Translations under genes and position numbers: made by a program
Notes under the pieces: model-generated
Told to the model about the DNA's origin: nothing
Database searches by the model: none
The model's input: only the letters and a program-made list of their open reading frames with translations
Part shown: positions 50,702 through 58,265 of the stretch, piece by piece
Layout: each line of letters opens with the position of its first letter
Numbering within the stretch: position 1 is the first letter of the stretch
NCBI RefSeq assembly: GCF_000701505.1
Contig: NZ_KL370788.1
Coordinates: forward strand, 22,239 to 86,238
From: Dyadobacter crusticola DSM 16708
GTDB lineage: Bacteria > Bacteroidota > Bacteroidia > Cytophagales > Spirosomataceae
Direction of reading: 5' to 3'
DNA: 64,000 nt

Positions 50702-51289
50702 TTAGAGTTTCAGGAAGTTTTCGATGATCTGCTGACCTGCATTGCCGCTGATCTCGCAATGGAACTGCGCAGCGAAAAAGTTATCCTTGTGCAGCATTGC
50801 GCTGAATGGAAAAGCATAATCGCAGGTGGCTACCGTATACTCGCAAACCGGCGCTGCGTAGCTGTGCACAAAGTACATAAATGCATTGTCGGGAATGGCG
50901 TTGGTCAGCGGGGTTTTGTAATCAGATATATTGTTCCAGCCCATGTGCGGCACTTTCATACCGGCAGTAGTTGGAAACCTTTTTACATCCACATCAAAAA
51001 TCCCCATACAGGTAGTGTCGTTTTCTTCCGAATGCCGGCACATCAGCTGCATTCCTACACAGGTACCGAAAACTGGCTGCTTCAATGTAGGAATAAGCTT
51101 GTCCAGACCGGTCTGCCGGAGATAGTTCATGGTGGTGCTCGCCTCCCCTACGCCCGGGAAAATAACCTTGTCCGCTGTGGTGATTTCGTCAACCTCATCG
51201 GTGTAAATGTAATCTGCACCGAGCCGGTCGAGTGCGTACATCACCGACTGCACATTTCCTGCATTGTATTTAATAATTACGGTTTTCAT
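50702..51289 (-). CDS. hisH: Imidazole glycerol phosphate synthase subunit HisH
   Basis: 195 residues, glutamine amidotransferase class I. The triad is visible: the nucleophilic Cys in FGTCVGMQLM, and His/Glu in AAQFHCEISGNAG, where Cys replaces the usual Pro between His and Glu. VHSYAAP and FPGVGEA are normal. HisH releases ammonia from glutamine for HisF. It is the first structural gene of hisH-hisA-hisF-hisIE, and a leader peptide ORF and terminator hairpin lie immediately upstream. Confidence 0.96.
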   Translation of the reverse strand: MKTVIIKYNAGNVQSVMYALDRLGADYIYTDEVDEITTADKVIFPGVGEASTTMNYLRQTGLDKLIPTLKQPVFGTCVGMQLMCRHSEENDTTCMGIFDVDVKRFPTTAGMKVPHMGWNNISDYKTPLTNAIPDNAFMYFVHSYAAPVCEYTVATCDYAFPFSAMLHKDNFFAAQFHCEISGNAGQQIIENFLKL

Positions 51290-51310
51290 CCGGTTATACT
51301 GTTGGAAAAG

Positions 51311-51342
51311 AATAAAAAAAGCCCGATTAGAAAATCGGGCTT
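51311..51342 (-). terminator. Attenuator hairpin in the his leader
   Basis: AAGCCCGATT (51319-51328) and AATCGGGCTT (51333-51342) form a perfect 10-bp stem with the loop AGAA. On the minus strand it is followed by TTTTTTTATT (51311-51320). No gene ends nearby that it could serve on this strand; it lies 22 bp before the hisH ATG and 51 bp after the leader ORF, so it is an attenuator. Confidence 0.85.
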
Positions 51343-51393
51343 CCGGGGATACTATGTATTCAACCTTATTACAACACTACTTGCAAAAACATA

Positions 51394-51459
51394 TCACCCA
51401 AGACGACCGAAAGCCAGATGGCTATGATGAAAATGATGATATGTTTCAGCGATTATCAT
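51394..51459 (-). CDS. his operon leader peptide, 21 residues
   Basis: A 22-codon frame (ATG at 51459, TGA ending at 51394) encodes a peptide that contains HHFHHSH: five His codons (all CAT) among seven consecutive codons at positions 8-14. It precedes a terminator hairpin and hisH, the exact layout of his attenuators in enterobacteria. Bases 51407-51415 lie within codons 15-18, just after the His codons, and can pair with 51338-51346 (GGCTTTCGG against CCGGAAGCC, one G-U pair), which overlaps the 5' arm of the terminator. Ribosome stalling on His codons would leave that alternative pairing free. No Shine-Dalgarno is visible, which is normal here. TACATTTG at 51464-51471 matches a -7 box; if used, the RNA would start at or near the ATG. 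Confidence 0.82.
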   Translation of the reverse strand: MIIAETYHHFHHSHLAFGRLG

Positions 51460-51572
51460 GTCACAAATGTAAGGAAAAATGTTATTGATGTTGCCGCTCT
51501 ACGTAAAAATTGCATTAAAATTTGCTTAGAGAATTCTTCGTACCTTGCGATCGAAAATGGCATTTTACCATC

Positions 51573-53063
51573 ATGAAACTATTCATTTCACGTCTCTTTT
51601 TCATTCTGTTTACATTGACCACTTCACACGCCATGGCACAGTCTGACGATCTGGCCGGTAAGCTTTTCAAAGCACACCCTACCTACCGCGAAGCAGCGCT
51701 GACACAACGAAGGTTTAAACAAAAAGATATCCTTCCTTTGATTTCAAAGCGGCAGGGTAATAATATGTACGTGATTGAAAAGGTCGGAGAATCCTTCGAA
51801 GGCCGCACGATCCAGATGATCAAAGTAGGTACCGGCAAAAAAAAGGTACTGCTCTGGACGCAAATGCACGGAGACGAGCCTACTGCCACGATGGCGAGTT
51901 TTGATATATTTAACTTTCTCGAAGGCAAAAACGACGGGTTTGACAGCTTCCGGAAAGAACTCCTCGAAAAAACCACTTTGTACTTCGTACCAATGCTAAA
52001 CCCCGATGGCGCCGAGAGATACCAGCGCCGCACTGTCCAGGGCATTGATATGAACCGCGACGCTGCCGCCCGACAAACTCCCGAAGCTGCAATATTGAAA
52101 GGTTTGGTAGATAAGCTGAAACCCGATTATGGTTTCAATCTCCACGACCAGAGCCCGCGCTACTCGGCAGGCAGAAGTCCGAAAGTGGCTACGATTTCAT
52201 TTCTGGCGACATCTTACGACTACGAACTATCTATCAACGACGTGCGCCAGCGTTCCATGCAGCTGATTGTTGGAATGAATAAGATCTTACAGAAGTACAT
52301 TCCGGGCCAGGTAGCACGGTACTCTGATGATCACGAACCGCGCGGGTTTGGTGATAATGTACAAAAATGGGGAACTACGCTCGTGCTTATCGAGTCGGGA
52401 GGTTATGTGGGCGATCCTGAGAAACAGTTTATCCGGAAGCTGAACTTCATGGCGATATTGTCTGCATTGGGAAAAATCGCTGACAACTCACTCACCAAAG
52501 AGAACCGGGAAGATTATTACAAAATACCTGAAAACGGTCGCTGGGTGTATGATCTCGTGGTGAGAAATGCGACAGTGCGCCAGTCCGGGAAATCTTTCAC
52601 AGCCGATTTAGGGATTAACCGCAATGAGGTAAGCTACTCGAATGCGACCAAGTTTTTTTATTACAGTAAAATAGAAGATTTCGGCGACCTGCATCCGCAA
52701 TACGGCAGTCAGGAACTGGATGCGAAAGGATATACAATTGAAAAAGGCAAAGTATACCCTACTGCCTACAAAAACGTGAGCGAGATCAGCAAGCTGAATG
52801 CATTAAACCTGCTTCGCGAAGGATATACGTATGTGCGACTCGCCCCGGATGCGACCACGCGCGCAGCTGGCCTCTATTTCACCACAACCCCGCTACATAT
52901 TCTCCGCAGCGGTCAGCCTATACCTTCAGGAACGCCCGGCCTTGGAAATACTGCGACTTTCATACTCAAAAAAGGCGGTAAAGTAAGGTACGCCGTAATC
53001 AATGGGTTTGTTCATGATCTTGACAATTTCGGTGTAGAGAAGGGACAGGGAATTGTGGAATGA
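51573..53063 (+). CDS. Secreted M14 zinc carboxypeptidase
   Basis: 496 residues from the ATG at 51573 (MKLFISRLFFILFTLTTSHAMAQ, a signal peptide); an upstream TTG at 51522 would add residues before it and is rejected. The M14 pattern is visible: zinc ligands in QMHGDEPT (His and Glu) and His in GFNLHDQS, and substrate-binding NPDGAERYQRRTVQGIDMNRD. The catalytic Glu is likely in VLIESGGYVGDPE. The C-terminal third has an additional domain without a recognised name. It would release C-terminal residues from peptides in the periplasm or outside. It stands alone between the his leader (divergent) and a convergent lipoprotein gene. Confidence 0.88.
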   Translation: MKLFISRLFFILFTLTTSHAMAQSDDLAGKLFKAHPTYREAALTQRRFKQKDILPLISKRQGNNMYVIEKVGESFEGRTIQMIKVGTGKKKVLLWTQMHGDEPTATMASFDIFNFLEGKNDGFDSFRKELLEKTTLYFVPMLNPDGAERYQRRTVQGIDMNRDAAARQTPEAAILKGLVDKLKPDYGFNLHDQSPRYSAGRSPKVATISFLATSYDYELSINDVRQRSMQLIVGMNKILQKYIPGQVARYSDDHEPRGFGDNVQKWGTTLVLIESGGYVGDPEKQFIRKLNFMAILSALGKIADNSLTKENREDYYKIPENGRWVYDLVVRNATVRQSGKSFTADLGINRNEVSYSNATKFFYYSKIEDFGDLHPQYGSQELDAKGYTIEKGKVYPTAYKNVSEISKLNALNLLREGYTYVRLAPDATTRAAGLYFTTTPLHILRSGQPIPSGTPGLGNTATFILKKGGKVRYAVINGFVHDLDNFGVEKGQGIVE

Positions 53064-53080
53064 CACACTGATTTATAACA

Positions 53081-53114
53081 AAAAAGACCGGAGACATACG
53101 TTTCCGGCCTTTTT
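53081..53114. terminator. Bidirectional terminator between convergent genes
   Basis: AGACCGGA and TCCGGCCT form an 8-bp stem with one mismatch; A-rich sequence on the left and a T-run on the right allow it to work in both directions. It lies between the M14 gene end (53063) and the lipoprotein gene end (53143). Confidence 0.75.
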
Positions 53115-53142
53115 AAATTCTGACACCAATTATATAAGACTA

Positions 53143-54480
53143 TTATTTCTTCAAAGAGTAATCAGTATTCTGAGGATCGAAGTTTGCCCATCCCTCAGTC
53201 CAGTCAGTTGTACTGAATGCACCTGCGTAAGTAGTCGCTTCGAATCCAGCAGGCAATGTAGTTCCGCCAGTCAGAAGAGGAGAACCTGCCTGTGGCAATA
53301 CAGCTGGTTTCGCCGAAATCGAATTGAAACCCGCTGGCAACAATAAGCTTGCAACAGTTGAAACGCTGTTCTTAGCACCTGAATTGAATTCAGCCGAAGT
53401 AAGTCCTTCCACCGCGCCATTTGATTGTGTACCGCTCAAAGCCACATGTACACCTTCCAGTTTCAACAGACCGCCTGTAAAGTTTGGCAAAGAAGGAGCT
53501 TCAACGCGAACACCTGAACGAGGCCATTCGCCAGTGAATACACTGTTGTAAATAGAGATTGCAGAGTTACGACGAATCCTAGCACCAGAAGCGAATTTAC
53601 CGTCAACTGCACCAGGTGCCATTGCTACTGTAACGTTTGCAAATTTGCCGGTAGTCTGAGGTGTAGCATTTGTTCCATTTGCATCGTTATCTGATTCAAA
53701 TGCGTTTGAATCACCAGCCTGGTCAGCAATAGCCGGGTCACGGATGATCAGACCGTATTGTACCATTCCGCTGAAACCATTGTCAGTATCAAAATCATCG
53801 TCAAGACCACGGTAAGAGATCAGGTGCTTTGCATTCACACTGCCACCGAACCACTCGAATGAATCATCGCCACCGAATGAGCATTGTACATATTCGATCT
53901 TTGTTCCTGAACCAACACCACCCATTGTAAGGCTGTTGATCTCCTTGTTGGAAGCATAAGCAATACCAGCGAATTCGATACGAACATATTTCAGCTCACC
54001 AGAATTATCCGCAACCTCGGTGCCTCCAAACTCAGTAAGTTCTTCTCCTTCAACCACAGCCGGAGTTTTGTTTACCGGTGCTTTTCCAAGGATTACCAAT
54101 CCACCCCAGTCACCAGCTCTTCTTGAACCAGCTGCTTCATTGGATGTGAAAACGATAGGCTGCGTTGCAGTTCCAACCGCTACGATCTTTGCGCCTCTTT
54201 TTATAAAAAGTGCTCCTTTTGATTCTTTATCACCTTTAATGATTGTTCCAGGCTGAATATTAAGCGTTGCGCCGTCTTCTACATATACAAATCCTGTGAT
54301 CAGATATTGCTTGTCAGAAGTCCAATTGGTATTTGCTGTGATACTTCCTTTAACTGTAACCATTTCAGTTGCACCAGGAACTTCTATTATCGGATCCGGA
54401 TCATCGTCGTTACAGGCTGAGAACCCAGTGACTAATAATCCTATCATGAGGATATTCAATAATTTACCTAACTTTTTCAT
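53143..54480 (-). CDS. Surface lipoprotein, beta-helix-like, paired with a TonB receptor
   Basis: 445 residues. The signal ends in VTGFSAC with the lipobox Cys at residue 23, followed by an acidic linker (NDDDPDPIIEVPG). The rest is rich in Gly, Asn and Val with a right-handed beta-helix look (LNIQPGTIIKGDKESKGALFIKRGAKIVAVGTATQPIVFTSN, VILGKAPVNKTPAVVEGEEL, ISYRGLDDDFDTDNGFSG). Proteins with this sequence pattern often accompany TonB-dependent receptors in Bacteroidota, and here the receptor lies 42 bp upstream on the same strand. It may be the substrate-binding lipoprotein of that transporter. No enzyme function is evident. Confidence 0.82.
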   Translation of the reverse strand: MKKLGKLLNILMIGLLVTGFSACNDDDPDPIIEVPGATEMVTVKGSITANTNWTSDKQYLITGFVYVEDGATLNIQPGTIIKGDKESKGALFIKRGAKIVAVGTATQPIVFTSNEAAGSRRAGDWGGLVILGKAPVNKTPAVVEGEELTEFGGTEVADNSGELKYVRIEFAGIAYASNKEINSLTMGGVGSGTKIEYVQCSFGGDDSFEWFGGSVNAKHLISYRGLDDDFDTDNGFSGMVQYGLIIRDPAIADQAGDSNAFESDNDANGTNATPQTTGKFANVTVAMAPGAVDGKFASGARIRRNSAISIYNSVFTGEWPRSGVRVEAPSLPNFTGGLLKLEGVHVALSGTQSNGAVEGLTSAEFNSGAKNSVSTVASLLLPAGFNSISAKPAVLPQAGSPLLTGGTTLPAGFEATTYAGAFSTTDWTEGWANFDPQNTDYSLKK

Positions 54481-54522
54481 AAAATGAATTGATTTGATTG
54501 ACTTAATTGGTTGCTATGGTGA

Positions 54523-57336
54523 CTAGAATTTGTAAGAAATGCCGACGGTAGTATAAGATCCGCGACGGAAAGACTGGTAAGGATCATCGATGTCTGTTAT
54601 TTTTCCGTCGAGGTTGCTATCCTGGGTAAGTCTGAACCTTTGATTCAGAATGTCCTGAATTCCCGCTTTAAATTCGAGGTGAGGACCTAGTGCCTTGATG
54701 ATGTTAAAGTCGAGCACGTTGCGTGGCTGTTCATAAACCGTGGGCTGCACTTCATTATCACCTACCAGGAATATCCTTCTTCCCACCACATTGTAAAGCA
54801 GGTTCACCTGCCATCCGCGGTTCACATCATTATAATAAAGCCCTGTGTTGATAAGGTAAGGCGACTGCCCCTGCAGCTGGCGGTTTTCTTCCTGACCTGC
54901 GAAGCCTGTTAATACATCACTTTTGATTACAGAAGCATTGAGAACCAATGTAATATTGTCTACAAGCGAAGAAGTAGTCAGGTTTTTCAGTGATTTTCTT
55001 ACTTCTATTTCCCCTCCTACTGCATAAGCTTCTTCCGCATTATCAACGGAGAATGTTACGCCTGAGCCTGAATAGCGGATCCTTGACTCAATAGGATCCT
55101 TAAAATGCTTGTAAAACCCGGCTACCGAAATCACTTCTCCTTCACTTGGATAGAACTCGTAGCGAAGATCTGCGTTCTGGATCGTTGGCGTTTTCAGGTT
55201 GGGGTTACCTACGCGGGACACGTCAAATGCAAAGTCATAGTAGGTAAACGGAGCCAGCTCGCGGAATTCAGGTCTGTTGAGTGACATGGTGTAAGCTACA
55301 CGCAGCAACGATTTCTCGGTAAAATTGTAAGCAAAGTTCGCCGAAGGCAAAAAGCGAAGGATCGGATTATTTACATCCACACGCGCTCCATTTCCTCTGA
55401 GCTGGCTTTGCAGTTGCTGGCGGTTATGTTCGGCACGCAATCCGAATGAACCGTTAAATTTCGGTGTAAAAGGGAAGTAAGATCCGATATAACCAGCTAG
55501 AAGCGTATTCTGTGCGTTATATCTGTCATCCGTATTCGTTCTTTCCCCATAATGAAGCCTGTCCGCCCGAATGTTTTCCGGGCTGAACAACTGCGCTGCC
55601 GGCAATCTCATGATCTCAGCAGGAATGCCACCCGGATTATTGACATTAAACCAGCGCGCATCAAAAGATCTGTCTTTATATTCTCCAAAAATTCCGGCGC
55701 GAAGCTTGATCTGCATGTTTTCCTCGCCTTCGTATCTGCTACGCTCAATGCGGTGCTCGCCGTCGACCCGGAAAGAAGATGCAAGTTCTTTTAATGAGGA
55801 ATAAAAACGTGCACCACGTGTCAAGCTCGCATTGCTGCCGGGTACCACCTCCACTGTAAATGGATCATTGGTTCCGATGTTGCGGCTTGTTACAAAACGT
55901 CTGAAATCAGGTTCGTCGCGGTTAGTATAACCAAAAGCGCCGGTCCATTTCAATGTATTTGCTTCAGACAATTCGTGGGTTCCGCTCAGCTGGCCTGTAT
56001 AAATGCTTTTAGATTCATACCGGAACGCGTAATTCTGCACATCCCGCTCATTATCGCGACTAAAGCCCTGACGGAACGTCGTTTCTTTACTACTCAACTG
56101 GTTGAACAAATTCCTGAACTCAATCTTATGCTGCGGGTTGAATATCAGGCCCCAGTTTGACATTACACCCAAACGCACATTTTGCGCATAATATTGATCG
56201 TTATAGCTCGTCTCGATCTGCGAATCCTGCGTGTTCGTGTTGAATGCAAGGTAGCGGTACTGACTCATTGGCGTCGACTGGTTTGCACTCGTGTAGCTGA
56301 CGTTATTAAATGTCGTCAGGCGGAGCCTTCCCAGATCCATGCTGTTGTTATAACCCAGCGACACACGCAAATCAGGCGCTACGCTTTTGGTATACGTATC
56401 TACAAATGTTGGCAGATTGCGGAATGCATTGAATGTTGCCTCTGTGGGCTGAGTAGCATTGGTGGATCTTGCAGTCGGAAATACCGAAGGCAATCTGCGG
56501 TCACCTGCGCCAAAACCGATCCAGTCCAGCGACGATCCTCTGTGATCCAAAACATTACGAAAAGTAGTTCCTACCCTGAAACCAGGAGAGATTGCTACTG
56601 TAAAGCCATTTGCGTCAGGGATTGTTTTGGTATAAATCTTGATAACCCCACCCGCAAACTCGCCTGGAAGCTCGGGCGCGCCTGATTTAAAGATCAGCAT
56701 TCTGTCGATAGCGGCACTTGGGATCAGATCAAATGAGAAAGACTTTACGTCAACTTCTGTTGAAGGCGTGATCGCGTCATTGAGCATTACTGTATTATAA
56801 CGCTCGTTCAAACCGCGGATGATTACAAACCTATCGTCCTGAATAGAAACACCAGGCACACGACGGATTACCTGTGAAGCGTCCCTGTCCTGCGACCGCT
56901 GGATCTGTTGAGCAGAAATACCAACCGCGATCTGTTCTGCTTGTTTGATCTCGGTGATCACCGAAACGTCTGTGAAAGTCTGACGCTGTCCTACGATCTT
57001 TACTTCCGTCAGGTTAGCAACATCTTCTTCTAGTGTAGTGTTGATTAAAACCGTCTGGTTTGGATAAACTGTAACCTCAATTTCTTTTGCTTTGTAAGAA
57101 ACGTAGGTCAAAACCACTGTCTGCTTTCCAGTAGGAATATTTGGCAGATCAAACTTGCCGTCCATGTCAGACGAAGCACCGACTGGCGGGGTACTGCCTT
57201 TCAAAACTACACTTGCACCGATAACCGGTTCTTTGGATTGTGCGTCAACGATTGTTCCTTTAATGGAACCTGTCTGTGCGAAGGCCGCAGAGGCCGAGAG
57301 AAGAAGGAGGAGAAACGATAAAAATTTTGATGTCAT
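54523..57336 (-). CDS. TonB-dependent receptor with carboxypeptidase-regulatory-like domain
   Basis: 937 residues with a signal peptide (MTSKFLSFLLLLLSASAAFAQ), a CarboxypepD_reg-like domain (SIKGTIVDAQSKEPVIGASVVL, residues about 24-110) and then a TonB plug (QQIQRSQDRDASQVIRRVPGVSIQDDRFVIIRGLNERYNTVML) and a 22-strand barrel ending YTTVGISYKF. The SusC signature VVVIGYG is absent, so this belongs to the classical, non-SusC type; EVKIVGQRQ is the likely TonB box. Substrate is unknown. The following lipoprotein gene is likely its functional partner. The promoter must lie in the 275-bp gap before HupE. Confidence 0.95.
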   Translation of the reverse strand: MTSKFLSFLLLLLSASAAFAQTGSIKGTIVDAQSKEPVIGASVVLKGSTPPVGASSDMDGKFDLPNIPTGKQTVVLTYVSYKAKEIEVTVYPNQTVLINTTLEEDVANLTEVKIVGQRQTFTDVSVITEIKQAEQIAVGISAQQIQRSQDRDASQVIRRVPGVSIQDDRFVIIRGLNERYNTVMLNDAITPSTEVDVKSFSFDLIPSAAIDRMLIFKSGAPELPGEFAGGVIKIYTKTIPDANGFTVAISPGFRVGTTFRNVLDHRGSSLDWIGFGAGDRRLPSVFPTARSTNATQPTEATFNAFRNLPTFVDTYTKSVAPDLRVSLGYNNSMDLGRLRLTTFNNVSYTSANQSTPMSQYRYLAFNTNTQDSQIETSYNDQYYAQNVRLGVMSNWGLIFNPQHKIEFRNLFNQLSSKETTFRQGFSRDNERDVQNYAFRYESKSIYTGQLSGTHELSEANTLKWTGAFGYTNRDEPDFRRFVTSRNIGTNDPFTVEVVPGSNASLTRGARFYSSLKELASSFRVDGEHRIERSRYEGEENMQIKLRAGIFGEYKDRSFDARWFNVNNPGGIPAEIMRLPAAQLFSPENIRADRLHYGERTNTDDRYNAQNTLLAGYIGSYFPFTPKFNGSFGLRAEHNRQQLQSQLRGNGARVDVNNPILRFLPSANFAYNFTEKSLLRVAYTMSLNRPEFRELAPFTYYDFAFDVSRVGNPNLKTPTIQNADLRYEFYPSEGEVISVAGFYKHFKDPIESRIRYSGSGVTFSVDNAEEAYAVGGEIEVRKSLKNLTTSSLVDNITLVLNASVIKSDVLTGFAGQEENRQLQGQSPYLINTGLYYNDVNRGWQVNLLYNVVGRRIFLVGDNEVQPTVYEQPRNVLDFNIIKALGPHLEFKAGIQDILNQRFRLTQDSNLDGKITDIDDPYQSFRRGSYTTVGISYKF

Positions 57337-57611
57337 GTTGTGTCAGAATATTTTTCCAGCACAAAACTACCCCGGCTACATTACTCCCAGATTTCTCCAA
57401 TGTTATGTAATTGTTAACAGTAAAAATTCGCAACTATATGATAATGAAAACAATATTTGGTAGTTACTTGAAAACAAGTTTAAATAATAACATTAGCGTA
57501 GTTCTTTTGGGAAGATAAATTGGTTTCATGTTACGAATACAATATCATTCGAAATGATTTACTTTGTCTTGACAATTAAATGTCATGATTTACTAATCTT
57601 AATCCTACTGA

Positions 57612-58235
57612 ATGTCCGAATTCCAAGCTTACCTGCAATTAGGTTTTGAACACATTACAGATGCCAACGGCTACGATCACATTTTGTTCATCATGGCGCT
57701 TTGCACTATCTACACCTTAATTGACTGGAAAAAGGTAATTATCCTCGTCACTGCTTTCACGATCGGACATTCCGTGACGCTGGCTCTGGCTACGCTGGGG
57801 CTTGTCAACATTGATCCCGCCTGGATAGAGCTCCTGATCCCCGTTACTATTGTGATCACCGGCGTCCTGAATTTCTTTTACAAAATCCCAAAGGGCTCTT
57901 TCGGCAAAAAGGAAGAGAACTCCACGGCGAGGTACGGACTTGCACTGTTTTTCGGTCTAATTCACGGGTTGGGTTTTTCAAACTACCTCCGTGCATTGCT
58001 CGGCAAGGAAGCCTCCATTTTTAGCCCGCTGCTTGGGTTCAATGTCGGACTTGAACTGGGTCAGCTGATCATCGTTTTTGTGATCCTCTCCATTGCTTTC
58101 GTGGTCATTGAAATTTTGCGTGCGCAGCGGCTGAGCTGGATCCACATTCTTTCAGGGATTATTGTGGGAATGGCCTTTTCGCTTATTCTGAACAATGAGC
58201 TCTTTGTCAGCCTCACAGGCAGCGGCACCGAATAA
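57612..58235 (+). CDS. HupE/UreJ family membrane protein
   Basis: 207 residues with about six membrane segments. The signature begins GFEHITDANGYDHILFIMALC, with His residues that in HupE proteins are proposed to bind nickel, then TAFTIGHSVTLALATLG and GLIHGLGFSNYLRALLG. Some members import nickel or cobalt for hydrogenase or urease; no such enzymes are nearby. It precedes an M1 peptidase gene by 30 bp, a pair I have seen associated in other Bacteroidota, so a role in metal supply to the metallopeptidase is conceivable. Confidence 0.87.
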   Translation: MSEFQAYLQLGFEHITDANGYDHILFIMALCTIYTLIDWKKVIILVTAFTIGHSVTLALATLGLVNIDPAWIELLIPVTIVITGVLNFFYKIPKGSFGKKEENSTARYGLALFFGLIHGLGFSNYLRALLGKEASIFSPLLGFNVGLELGQLIIVFVILSIAFVVIEILRAQRLSWIHILSGIIVGMAFSLILNNELFVSLTGSGTE

Positions 58236-58265
58236 TGAGAATTTATTACATCTGAATAACCAATT

